Assembly: GCA_032158295.1 (NCBI GenBank)
Contig: CM063243.1
Span: forward strand, 5,588,948-5,652,947
DNA from: Pycnopodia helianthoides
Taxonomy: Eukaryota; Echinodermata; Asteroidea; Forcipulatida; Asteriidae
DNA length: 64,000 bases
Direction: 5' to 3'
The notes under the pieces were generated by a model that searched no databases, was not told where the DNA came from, and saw nothing but the letters and a program-made list of their open reading frames with translations. The position numbers were made by a program, and so were the translations under genes. Below, piece by piece: positions 22,233-33,148 of the stretch (within the stretch, counting starts at the first letter, position 1; each line of letters starts with the position of its first letter).

Positions 22233-23680
22233 CAGGGATGCCAGTTTTCCGGCTATTGCCGGAATTCCGGCTTTTTCAAATTTTCCCCAAATTTTTCCGG
22301 CGCTCCGTGTTTCATCAGGCCGGAGAAAATATATTTTATTGAAAACAGATTTTCGGCGCTCGTTTGGAGCGATTCGTGTTAAATGTTAATATGTTTTGAA
22401 AGCGCCGTCAAGCGTTCGTACATGTATTGTAAATGCCGGAAGTATTGAGCGAAGATTAGACTTTTCTGACGAATGTGTGCGTGGTGCCGTATGGTATGTA
22501 TCGATGTATTTTGTGTGTACATCCTTACACGATCTTTGGACCGTACATGAAATTGCTCTGAGAATTTTGCTTCCAGACGATTGGCGTTACCATTGAGACT
22601 GTGAGACATACCGACTGAGTTTTTGGCGTTCATTGAGTCATTACGGATGTTGAAAGAAAAGCTAATTTGAAACAAATTGATCGAGGGGTAAAGAATAGGT
22701 TTAATTGGCGGTGGCTTGAGTCGAGAGACAGTGTTTACAGGGTTCTCCCCATGTACAAGCTATAGCGTATCGGCCCGATACGCAATTTTTGGGGGCCGAT
22801 ACGCCGGCAAAAAGGCCGAGCACATTTACGCTTTTCAATTTTTGAATACCTTTTTTTATTGACCGCAACAAACGGATCACAGTCTGTGTCCAGTGCCTTG
22901 GCCAACGTAATTTATAATCCATTAGTAATGCTTTCTTCGTGTGTGTCTTTGATCTATGTTGTCCCGGCCGCTGAAATCAATCACGATCACATACAAAAAA
23001 CTTTCTTGTGTGCAGCGAACGATTGAGAAAAGCACATGGCCACTGAACTCAGTTAACTGTTTCCCTTCGATGCCGCGTGCACCTTTTTCAGAAGACGGGT
23101 ACCAGCGAAACCATGCTCATTTTCGACCCCAAAAGAGCAAGCACGTTGATCGCTCGCTCAATCCCACATGCATAATCCGTGCTAAAAAAAAAACATGTGC
23201 ATACATGTTGAGAGCGGTGTTAGAGCATGTCGTGTTAGAGCATGTCCGTTTTATTATGTTTTATAATTGGGGCTACTTGAGGAAATTCAATTGACAAACA
23301 ATGTATCACTTATGTAAACAAATTATTTTGACTTCTTTTTAATTTACAGAGAATCTTTTTTTCTGTGTAAACTGAAAATAAATCAGAATAAAACAGTTGA
23401 AATGGGTTCACCACCCGTAGGGGAACCCCTGGCCAATTTTTTAAAAATAAAACCTCTATTTATGCTATGTTAAAGAAAAATGCCTTTGATTGACCATCAT
23501 AATGCAATTTCAAAGGCTCTATGCACCAGAATGCAGCAGAGAGCATCTAGAACTTCAAATTTTTGCGTGGGGGGGGGTCAGAATTGTCTTTTTTATGTTT
23601 TATAAAAAAATCGCTGTTATGTTTTTTATTGTTTTTGGTCTGGGGGGGGGCTCTGAAGGAAAGAGTCACTGGCATCCCTG
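22233..23680 (+). mobile_element. Non-autonomous DNA transposon, 1.45 kb
   Basis: The termini CAGGGATGCCAGT (22233) and ACTGGCATCCCTG (ending 23680) are a 13-bp perfect inverted repeat. ATTAAG flanks both sides (22227-22232 and 23681-23686). Subterminal palindromes occur ('ttgccggaattccggc', 'gtatcggcccgatac'). The G/C-rich ends and CAGGG terminus look hAT-like, although the 6-bp duplication is unusual. The enclosed ORFs (for example 22956-23294) show no transposase features. Confidence 0.7.
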
Positions 23681-23979
23681 ATTAAGGCATCGTAGCTGTT
23701 GTAGTATACATTATGGTGCGTAAAGCATTGTGCATTAAATGATACGGGTCGTAAGTAAACATACAGTTGACAGTAGCCTCATTAAGTCCTCTTGCTTTCA
23801 ACTTTAGGAGCTACAAGATTTTAGAACTAATAGTCTGGAGATGGTACACTAAAGTGCCCTATTATGAGATACACAAGTTTTAAAAACCTTGGGGGGGACA
23901 TTTGATAAAGTGTCCCCCACCCTTCAAAAAGTTTTTTTTTTGGGGGGGGGGGGTGGACGTGTCTCCCTGTTCCCCCAGG

Positions 23980-24290
23980 ATTGACGCCCATGATTAGAAT
24001 AGTGGAAAGACATCTGCTCAAGAATAGCAAAGGTAGTGGGTTCATGACTCAACCGAGTAATATGGCTGTGGATTTATTTTATTCAAAGGACTCGGGGAAA
24101 ACACTGGATTACACATGTGTTAAGAAGTTTACCTGTTTAAGTAGAGAATTTATTTTGCTAGCGAGGTTGATGTACAGTGCACAAAGATCTGCTTTGTTGG
24201 ATCTCATTTCAGCTTTACCAGCTCTGTAAAAAGAAAATGAGATAGTTTTATCATATTAAAATGGAATAACAGTCCTTTTACAACTTTTTA
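23980..24290 (+). repeat. Duplicated segment: tRNA-like SINE plus type A cassette
   Basis: It matches 27550-27880 and, in part, 28400-28545. A tRNA-like head (23997-24058) with 'gggttcatgactc' in place of a clean B box is followed by the antisense donor end of a type A cassette, and then 'attaaaatggaataacagtc'. Confidence 0.7.
24133..24223 (-). CDS. Minus-strand cassette type A, copy 1 (open)
   Basis: The minus-strand acceptor is 'tttttacag' and the donor AAACAG/GTAAAC. After one leading base, 30 codons are open, beginning AGKAEMRSNKADLCALYINL and ending LLKQ. It is the only type A copy without a stop. It has helix-like composition (Ala, Leu, Lys) and is not recognised. Its partner type B cassette lies upstream at 24897-25021. 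Confidence 0.4.
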
Positions 24291-24829
24291 AATTGAATTG
24301 ATTCAGTGATTCAAATCAAATTTAATGCAATATATGTGAGTAAAAGTCACAAACGACAATATTTGTGTTTTGACTTTGCATTTTAGGCATTGGTGTTAAA
24401 TTCAATTGGACGGGGGAGGTTGGGGGTCTGTAAATTTGCACACAAACTTGTCTCTCATCCCCCCAAAAAACTAAAAAATCTCAGTACATTCAGTAACTTC
24501 CCGAGTTCTGTGAAAAAAATCACAGGTATATCACTCAGGTGGGAAAAGGAACCCCGAACCAAAGTTTTAATATACTGTAACAAATTTGACTTCATATTTG
24601 TTTTCTTTTGTTTTATTTAAAAACTTCGCTAAGCAAAACAATCTCCACACAACCATCTGTGTTTATTTTCCTCACTCTTGCTGTTAACATTTTGATAAAG
24701 AGAAATTAGATATTTGTTTGTCCCAAAATAATTACATGCTCCTTCACTTGCCCAACCTCCACAAAAAATGATAAATTTAGAGTCTCGTGGCCAGTAGGTG
24801 GAACTATCAAGGGAAAGCAAAGCTTCATC

Positions 24830-25420
24830 TTAACAAAGGAAACTAAGATAGATTTATGAGCTAACAACTGTTTCAATGTTCAGGAGTTTTCCTTACCTTT
24901 TATAAAGGAGAGAGCAGTTCATTGACCAGACTCATTGTACATTGTTAGGAAGCTTGTCCACTGCAGGTCTCAGACATCTACTTGGTTGATGAGTAGATCT
25001 CTCTGGAGATGACAACCCTCGCTGTATCATGCAAACAAAAAATACAATGTTTTACTTTAGCTTTGAAATAATAACAAGTATTGAAGCACAATGGTAGTTT
25101 GAGAACACCTTTAATTATAGCAATGCATGGCAGATGCAAAATGATGTTATGTGGCGGCTCACGGCCAAGGTTCTACGAATCACAGTGAGTGCCTACTCAA
25201 CTTTCTCACACAACATCAAATCCCCAAACTAATTATGAGCATCTTTGATGTCTTGTATTTTTCACTCAACCATTTAATTATCAGTGAACGATTTTTCTTA
25301 TTTCAAGTAAAATTTCCTTAACACCAGTGCAAACAAATACTTTAAAGTGTTTACAAATTTTTTGTAAAGAGCAACATGAATGAACACAAAAAATATGTTC
25401 TGTTTTCTGTTAACTTATGT
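24830..25420. repeat. Direct duplicate of 28620-29400
   Basis: Shared landmarks are 'tgttcaggagttt', 'ttataaaggagagagcagtt', 'cttgtatttttcact' and 'aaagtgtttacaaatttt'. Together with the SINE-bearing units this shows that a larger minus-strand exon-containing block was duplicated. Confidence 0.75.
24897..25021 (-). CDS. Minus-strand cassette type B, copy 1
   Basis: The acceptor is 'tttgcatgatacag' and the donor TAAAAG/GTAAGG; the length is 125 nt. One frame reads GLSSPERSTHQPSRCLRP and ends in a stop within the cassette (VDKLPNNVQ then TGA). The core aligns with 'GLASPK...PSTSRCPRP' in the plus-strand array at 5.8-9.9 kb, so the two arrays share an ancestor. It could be a terminal coding segment followed by a spliced 3' UTR, or a non-coding exon. 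Confidence 0.4.
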
Positions 25421-25639
25421 TTGCTGGTATGTGATAAAGATGTACCTTTCACTTAATAAAAGGTAATAAAAAGTGTAAAAAAAAAAGACAATATATTTGA
25501 ACAGAGTCTGTTCCAGTCAGAATGTCAATTTGCGAAAGGAGTGTGTCGTCATCACTTCATTAACATGTCATGAATAATAAATTTCATTGGTTTTGATGGC
25601 GTAACAACATTGAAACATTTGGAACCCTGCCCACCATCC

Positions 25640-26003
25640 ATCTTGATACATTATTATAATAATAATAATATTTGGTTTTTATATAGCGCTTTATACACCA
25701 TGTCTCAAAGCGCTTCCAACACTATTACCCTGATCACTGGGCCATTTCATTCATTAAACCACCTCTGCTCCCTGGGGAGTATACAACCTGTGCTGCCAAA
25801 TATGTAGCGCACTAAGCTAAATCAATCACAAGAACCATCTCTGCCCTCACAGGTACCCATTTACCCCTGGGTGGAGAGAAGCAATTATAGTAAAGTGTCT
25901 TGCTCAGGGACACAGGTGTCAAGTCCAAGTTCGAACCCACACTCTGCTGAACAGAAAAACCAGAGCTTGAGTTCGGTGCTCTTATCTGCTCTGCCACGAC
26001 ACC
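25640..26003 (-). mobile_element. tRNA-derived SINE with GCGCTATATAAA / (ATT)n tail
   Basis: On the minus strand a tRNA-like head (about 26003-25925) contains the B box 'gggttcgaacttgg'. The body contains 'acccaggggtaaatgggtac' and the 3' end 'aaagcgctatataaaaacc' followed by (TTA/ATT)n. The 'agcgcttt...agcgctatataaa' tail motif is widespread in marine invertebrate SINEs and LINEs. It appears full length. Confidence 0.85.
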
Positions 26004-26864
26004 CCACAACGGCACAACGTGTGTACATGTGTTATGCATGTACATGTACAGTATTTAAGTGTGGTACACATCCGTCCATGCGAGTGTATTTTGAAACAGG
26101 CCCCCCCGAGAACTTGCAGAAATGATAGCTGATTTTTCTTATAATGGTTCCTGGGAGGAATCTAGCACTGTTGAGTAGGCCTAACAGTTGTATTCCTCTA
26201 TTTTGGACGATAGTGATTCTGATGTCAGCCCGCTTGAAAACGAGCTAATATCAGCAGTGACAATGAACAGATGCAAATCGAAGTTGGCGGTGCCAAACCC
26301 TACCGCTTTGAGCCAGTTGTTCCACTGCACAAACGGAATGACGATCAGGCCAGCCAGCGCTTCTGAAAATGCTAAGTGAAAGTGCAGTTGTCAGTCGTTT
26401 CCATTGCCTGACGTCATTCATAAAGCTTTTTTCCACAAGTGTACACAGGTGCACCTACAGACTTTTTATGTAAAGGGATCATGTACGTGCATTATAGCAT
26501 ACACAAGTGGCCTATAAACTTGAATGCTCACGGTATGTACCTGGGATTATAATGGTGATCAACTTCTTATATCCTAAAAGTACGAGCCTCAGCAAGGTCC
26601 AATCTGAAAACTGTTTAGATAACTAGTTAGACCAGTACCTTCCCTAACAACCCTTTTTTAAGAAGGTCACAAGGGGGGCCGGGGGAGTTTGTATTTACAG
26701 TGAGTTGAAGTGACTGGGTTTACTGAAAACCGTGATTTCTCACACAAAATAAACTCTGCTAAAACAGCAATCAATATCCTACAAAGTACGGGCTTTTTCT
26801 TTTATAAAAATTCATTATTCTATACGAGTGTGATGTAGAATTATGCAGTCTTCCTTATACTCTT

Positions 26865-27257
26865 TTAAAGGAACATTACAGAATTGGTTTTTGCTGACAA
26901 AACAGTTGCTGGCAGTGTAAGCACTTTGTGTAATCCACGATAAACATAAACTGACAAACCTGTAGAAGTTGGAGATCGATCGGCCATCTGGGTCACAAGA
27001 AAATAGAGAAAAACCGATTACACATTTGCATGAAATCATATAGATTCAACAAATGAATAAAACAATCACTGAGCAATAAACTCCAATTGGAAAATTAGTT
27101 TATTCATTTCTCATCAAATATGACATTTCAGACAGAAATATTTCAAGGGATGTTTTCTACTATCATCATCATTAGACCGTGTAAGTTTTGTGTAGGTCTG
27201 TAATCAAAAGTATATTTTACAAGTTTTTTTCTTACCAATTCTGTAATGTTCCTTTAA
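26865..27257 (+). mobile_element. TTAA-flanked MITE
   Basis: The ends AGGAACATTACAGAATTGG and CCAATTCTGTAATGTTCCT are near-perfect inverted repeats, flanked by TTAA (26865-26868 and 27254-27257). No ORF is visible. The terminal layout parallels the families at 1102 and 42943. A half copy lies at 30955-31058. Confidence 0.85.
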
Positions 27258-27439
27258 GTCAAAGTGTTACTTGTCTTTTCAGTTGTTTACAAAAAATTAC
27301 AGATTTGCAGTTTTTTTTAGGGCAATTCCCTGAGCAAAAAAATCCATGACTTTTTGGACACTTGAAAAGGAGTGCAAATAGATTAATATGTTGGTGCAGT
27401 TCTGTCTATATAAAGTTTCACAATGCAAGCTCCAGTTTT

Positions 27440-27880
27440 TGAAGCAATGACTCAACTTCACTTTGTCCTCGTTTTCACAAAGTAATGTATGTGCTCCTTA
27501 GAAAAACTTGTGTTTGGAGAAAAAAATCAACGTTCAAGTGGAACCACTTTTTCAAGCTCTGTGGTCTAGTGTTAAGACAACTGCTCTAGAATGGCAAAGA
27601 TTGTGGGTTCGTATCCCACCAGAGTAATCTGCCTGTGGATTTATTTTTCTTCAAAGCACTGAATTACACATGTGTTAGAAGTTTACCTTTTATTTAGCAG
27701 AAAATGCATTTTGCATGCAAGGTTGATGTACAGAGCACAGCTAGAGATCTGCTTTGTTGATTGGTGGATCTCACTTCAGCCTTACTAGCTCTGTAAAAGC
27801 AAAATTAACCATTGATATAATATTGTCTTATTGAAATGGAGTAACAGTCCTTTAAAAAAGAAATTATTATAGAAATGATT
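27440..27880 (+). repeat. Duplicated segment with tRNA-like SINE
   Basis: The tRNA-like head is at 27555-27624 ('gtggtctagtgttaagac', 'gggttcgtatccc'). The lead-in 'cctcgttttcacaaagta' is shared with 28305-28425 and the tail with 23980-24290. A type A cassette lies within it on the minus strand. Confidence 0.75.
27687..27790 (-). pseudogene. Minus-strand cassette type A, copy 2
   Basis: The splice signals are 'ttgcttttacag' and AAAAG/GTAAAC. The frame begins ASKAEVRSTNQQSRSLAV and runs to a stop just before the donor (CIFC then TAA). It is related to the open copy at 24133-24223. Confidence 0.4.
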
Positions 27881-28304
27881 CAGTGATTTGAAACAAATTC
27901 AATGTGATCTGTTAATTAAGAGCGGCCAGCCACCAACCAGGTCATTACCACGCAGTGAAGACCGGCTCCTCGCACTGTTATTCCCTAATTAAAATACTGT
28001 TTTGTGAAAAGGGGCATGTTGTTGTGTTTCTCCAAAAGCAGCAAAAAATGTACAATGCTTTGACCTTAAGAAGGCGCCATACAAGCAACCCAAAAGCACA
28101 ATTATATCCTGTGAATACAATAAGCATAATAAAAGAGATGGCCCATGTTTGTCTTTTTCTTGCCCACTGTGGGTGTTTTGTTTTGTGGGGGATTCGGTTA
28201 CAGTTCTACTTCTTTTAGGGTGTATCTCTTTAAACTAAAATTTTTGTGCAATTGGTTTGTCACCACACTATTTCACAATACATGTACAAGTTTTTGAAGC
28301 AATA

Positions 28305-28545
28305 ACTAAACCTCTCTTTGTCTTCGTTTTCACAAAGTGATGTGTGGCTCCTCAGCAAAAATTGTGTTTGGAGAAAATTCAATATTTAAGTTGAAATACT
28401 TTTTTAAGCTCGGTGGTCTAGTGGTAAGACATCTGCTCTAGAATGGCAAAGGTCCTGGGTTCATATCTCACCAGAGAAATATGCCTGTGGATTTGTTTTT
28501 CTTCACGGGACTAGGGAAAACACTGAATTTTGAAGAAGTTTCCCT
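28305..28545 (+). repeat. Third, truncated SINE-bearing duplicate
   Basis: The tRNA-like head at 28407-28476 has good boxes ('ggtggtctagtggtaagac' and 'gggttcatatctc'). The copy stops within the region that would hold the type A cassette. Confidence 0.7.
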
Positions 28546-28686
28546 AAACTACAGATTTTTTTTTTTTTAAGTGTTTACAACTTTTTTTTCTTCCAAGGGA
28601 AAGTGACGTTAAATTTGAAAGAAGGAAACTAGGATAGATGTGTGACCCAATGACTGTTTTAATGTTCAGGAGTTTGTATCCCTTAC

Positions 28687-28804
28687 CTTTTATAAAGGAG
28701 AGAGCAGTTCATTTAACAGACTCATTGTACACTGTTAGGAGGTTTATCAACTGTAGGTCTCACGACATCTACTTGGTTCTCCGAGGCAGCAACAAGGTGA
28801 CCTG
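28687..28804 (-). CDS. Minus-strand cassette type B, copy 2
   Basis: It has the same acceptor ('tgcatgatacag') and donor (AAAAG/GTAAGG) as copy 1. The best frame reads GHLVAASENQVDVVRPTVD and ends PPNSVQ then TGA. A second frame retains 'PSRC', so the two copies use different frames over the same bases. Confidence 0.4.
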
Positions 28805-29457
28805 CTGTATCATGCAAAATAAAGAATACAATAATGCTTCTTTTTGAAAACAATAACAAGTAAGAAAACAAGGGTAGTTTGAAATGACCTTAAATTGTTG
28901 CAATGCATGGTAGTTGCAAAATGATGCTATGCGGTAAATTGCTCACTTGTATTTTTCACTTAAAAGTATAGGATCAAACTTTGGTAATGACCCGACAAAA
29001 TATGTTCATCTTTTATCTGAAAACCTACTTCAGGCAAGTTTTGGAGATTCAGATTTCTAGGAGTGTCCGTTTGTAAATGCTGCAGCTAGAGATGCAGTTG
29101 GGACCCACTAAAGAGGGACAGATTTGACGATCTTGATTAAAATACCAGGTCAGTTTTGGTTCTATTTTCTAAGCAAGTAGACACTGTATTCAGCTGAAAC
29201 TTTCACGGGTGACTTTTATTGTATCTTTATAAATAATTTGACCTAATCAATCAGCATTATGTTGACAAAAACCAATCTATGACCCTACCTTTGACAACCA
29301 CTTATCATTGACAGATTTTTGAAACATAATAACTGAAATAAAGTGTCCTTAACTCCAGAAAAAAATATATTTAGAAAGTTTACAAATTTTTCTTACAGCC
29401 TAGTATCATGAACTGTTTGGTTGGAAATCAAAATAATGGTTGTTCATAAGTTTATAC

Positions 29458-29580
29458 CTGCTGATGGAGAAGACAATCATCCTTGAATCTTGTAGCTGGG
29501 CAGCATGTGCATCAGGCATCAATTTTTTGAGAGGTAGACTTCATCTGACAAAGGCATGTCTGGAGCTAACCTAAATTCAA
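29458..29580 (-). CDS. Minus-strand cassette type C, copy 1
   Basis: The acceptor is 'tttgtttgaatttag' and the donor is CAGCAG/GTATAA. The frame LAPDMPLSDEVYLSKN ends at TGA, and the remainder of the exon-like segment has no long frame. It could be a 5' exon of the minus-strand unit; see 20809-20930 for its relative. Confidence 0.3.
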
Positions 29581-29691
29581 ACAAAACAAAAAATAACAAT
29601 TTGTGAAAGGGGTGCAATTTGTTGTTGTTTTTCTTTAAATGCAGACAATTTGATGATGCTTTGACCATACAAGTAATCTCACAGCATGATC

Positions 29692-30357
29692 TAAACTGCG
29701 CCAATAAAGTATCTAAACACTCACAAACGGTCAGATATATCGGAACCTCAAATAGTATGCAGAACATTCATTAATTAATCCGATGCACAGTTATCTTCTG
29801 CGCATTTTGATACCTCTTTTGTTGCGCTACGATGTTGTCTGGCGGATTTATGGGCACTTGAGTGGCTTAAGGTCGAATTTCAAAAGTTGCAAAAGCCCCT
29901 ATTAAAGCAAGACGTATCCTTGCCGTTCAGGACAGTGATGGAGGACACACTAAGTATTGAGGACCATCTTCGGGATATCAGCAGTTACAGTTCATAAGAT
30001 AAAAGCAGAGAGACCTTTAAGCAGTGAAGTTAGAAGTTCTACTGCAATAAATTTCATGGTTAAGTAAACAGAACAAATTTGTGACTTTTGTCTTGATTTT
30101 GTCTTTGTGTGATGCTTGTGCGAGTTCCCTTCTGGAATTGGGGTGAATAGGGGCTTTTGCAACTTTTGAAGTTCGACCTTAAGCAACTCAAGTGCCCATA
30201 AATCCTCCAAACAACATCGTAGCGCAACAAAAGAGGTGTCAAAATGCGCAGAAGATAACTGTGAATCGAATTATTTAATTATTTTTTTGCATACTATTTG
30301 AGGTTCCGATAAATCTGACCATTTGCAAGTGTTTAGATACTTTATTGGGGCAGTTTA
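29692..30357. mobile_element. MITE with ~210-bp inverted repeats
   Basis: The left arm (29692-29908) and right arm (30150-30357) are reverse complements, with ends reading TAAACTGC and GCAGTTTA. They share 'caataaagtatctaaacact' and 'ttgttgcgctacgatgttgt'. The probable target duplication is TA. A ~240-bp centre has no ORF. Confidence 0.8.
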
Positions 30358-30479
30358 TATTTTGTGGCTTTAAACATTTTGAAGCATAATAGAACAAAAA
30401 TTGCTCATTATTTGGTTGTTTTCTTGCATGTCAATAATAGTAATAACAATACTGTGTTCTTCTTCTTAATTTTTTTTAA

Positions 30480-30905
30480 TGAGATATCGCCTCACTAACA
30501 AGACCAGACGGTCACTTCAAGGTGAGGGCTGCACTTCTGGGCTGTCGACCCAAATCAACTGTCACCTACTCTTGGGACTGAAACAGGGTTATACCCCCCT
30601 CACAGTCCGTAAGGATGTAGGCATGGGTATCATCAACTAGGAGCCTGGCTGGTAGAGCAGAATGCACTTATAACCTCCCAACTTTTTACAAGCAATTATG
30701 GTTAAGTGTCTTGCTCAAGGGCACAAGTGTCATGACCGGGATTTGAACCCACACTCTGCTGCTGACAACACCAGAGCTCTGGTCTGGTGAACTAGACCAC
30801 TCGGTGTCTTGCTCAAGGGCACAAGTGTCATGACCAGGATTTGAACCCACACTCTGCTGCTGACAACACCAGAGCTCTGGTCTGGTGAACTAGACCACTC
30901 GGCCA
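30480..30905 (-). mobile_element. tRNA-derived SINE with duplicated head
   Basis: On the minus strand 'tggccgagtggtctagttca' (A box) and 'gggttcaaatcc' (B box) form the head. The 98-bp head is present twice in tandem (30706-30803 and 30804-30901). The body matches the split SINE at 1650-1985 and 32836-33148. The tail lies at about 30480. Confidence 0.85.
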
Positions 30906-30954
30906 GGGGCATATCAAAGCGCTTGTTATTTGTTTTCAACAGGATAAGCAGAGC

Positions 30955-31058
30955 TATCTTATCTCATCATCATTAGACCGTGTAAGTTTTATGTAAATCT
31001 GTGATCAAAAGTATATTTTACAAGTTTTTTTCTTACCAATTCTGTAATGTTCCTTTAA
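30955..31058. mobile_element. Half copy of the AGGAACATTACAG TTAA MITE
   Basis: It shares 'catcatcattagaccgtgta' to 'ccaattctgtaatgttcct' with 27160-27257 and ends at TTAA (31055-31058). The left half is missing. Confidence 0.75.
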
Positions 31059-31900
31059 TCGAAACAGCCTTGAATTTGACCTTTTGACAAAAAATTCCTC
31101 CTCGAAATGTAACGACCAGATAGTTGTTGTAATCCAATGACGTCATGTTTCAAATTTTGCTCTGAAAAGTCAGGCGTGAACCAAAACATCCCCATACAAA
31201 AATGTACTGACCACCCAAAAAAAAAGTTTACTTCTTCTCACAGCATAGTGGCGAAGCTTGTATCAACTTGTATTGTGAGGTCACCTTAAAGGTGCAGTTT
31301 AACAAGATATATTTATACAGAAAACAAAATCACCTTAAGAGGGCAGTCAATTTATTTCTTAGTTAGATGTTATGAGTTAACTCCGGTACAAAAATAACCG
31401 GAGTACGAGTTGACTCAAGTTGATTTATGGCTACGAGTACGAGTTCACTTGCGTACGATTAGTTGACCTTGGTATGAGTTGACCTGTTTCTTATGTTCCA
31501 CGGTGCTGGAGCTGTGTGTGATGAATACTGCCTTGAAGGCTACTTAGTAGACCAGCTAATAAGTCTACAGTTTGTCTACAGTTGCACATCGGTAAACATC
31601 ATGGCAAAGACAATGTTTAAACGAGTGATTGTCAGGTCAAAGATTCTTTATAAAATTACACCAAAAGGAGCGTGCACTCTTCACACTAAGGCAATGGTAA
31701 CTTCAACAAAAAAAAACCTGCACTTTCTATTTTAAAAATTCATCACACTTCCTGATATGGCCCCAGAAACCACCCTCCCCTCAATCCCCCACATCCCCAA
31801 CCACCCACATGAGTGACCCAACTGTCTTAAAACACAGCAGTAAAGATGTTTTATTGTAACCACAGACCATAAGCTGATCAGTGTTTACAATAGGCCTAAC
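31059..31900. other. Spacer, no gene seen
   Basis: It contains a short degenerate 'acgagtacgagttcac' repeat at about 31400-31490 and a C-rich stretch at about 31770. The 80-codon ORF at 31493-31735 is not recognised and has no supporting splice or homology signal. Confidence 0.4.
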
Positions 31901-31959
31901 TCACCTCATTTTTCAGAATAATGTCAATTTTCTTCTTTTACACCGGATGTTGCATTATT

Positions 31960-32157
31960 GTGAGAACTAGTTGCACAATTTTGCAACTTTGTATAATTTG
32001 TACTTTGCATCCAACGTGTGCGGGAGGGAGTATTGTTTGTCACAATATTTTATACCATCAGCTGCTGCAGCAGCTCTCAGATGCTCCTTACCAAGTAAGT
32101 TTTTGTATGGTATTGTATTTCGAGAGACATAACCAAAAAGATCCACTGCCAAAGACA
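31960..32157 (-). mobile_element. Degenerate TTAA-type MITE at the inverted-repeat border
   Basis: On the minus strand it runs from 'tggcagtgga' through 'aaaaacttacttggtaa', 'gtataaaatattgtg' and 'ctccctc', in the order of the element at 42943-43156. It abuts the inner edge of the right inverted-repeat arm and accounts for the loss of symmetry there. Confidence 0.55.
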
Positions 32158-33148
32158 GTGCCCTGCAAGTCTCATCCGTCACTCGCGAGTCTTGTCCAAT
32201 TCTTTTGGTACACCACCATAGAGGTCAGCGTTCCTCCTGTATGGTCAGTCCATGACACATCAACGGTCATACGTCCCCCATCAGAAGTCTTCTACTGCTG
32301 AGTCCAGAGTGTCCAAGTTCTGGCACGGTACAGAAAGGCTAACTCAACTCGTTGACACACAGTCAAAACAATACACTTCTGGGAGTCACTTACTTTAAGG
32401 CAAACTTACACTCTGACAAGACAAACATTTAACTGAGATTTTGAAGGATAGTGGAGTTTTTAAAAAAGCATTAAAGTTTAGATGCTGTTTTCTTTGATCG
32501 TTAGTTTTTACTAGCATTTATGAGTGTCAGTTCGTGCGGTCAGCGAAGAATTGTTCAGGTCTGATGCATGAGCAAATAAATAATGGAAACTCAATAATGA
32601 AACACTGTTTGACAAATAATATTTGATGTTAATTTTCCTGCACGACAAACATTCACAGCTGGACAAAACACACATCACAAAAAATACTGACACAGAATGA
32701 AACCAATTCACTTGTTTTGGTCATAGTTTTGGGGGATCAAATTTATTTCCTTTACCCTTTTTAAAGTATAGTAACCTTTGGCTGGAGACCCTCAAACATC
32801 CTCCACAATATTCCACTCCATTTTTATTATTCTTTAATAAGATATCGCCTCACTCACAAGGCCGGACGGCCACTTCAAGGTGAGGGCTACGCTTAACTGA
32901 TTTGAGCTGTCAACCCAAATCAGCTGTCACCAGGGGGACGGTGCGAACTACAAGTACTCCTGGGGCTGAAACAGGGTTACAAACCCCTTCACAGTCCGAA
33001 AGGATGTAGGCGTGGGTATCATCCACTAGGAACCTGGCTGGTACAGCAGAATGAACTACTTTCCCAACTTTTTACGAAGCAGTTATGGTTAAGTGCCTTG
33101 CTCAAGGGCACAAGTGTCATGACTAGGATTCGAACCCACACTCTGCTG

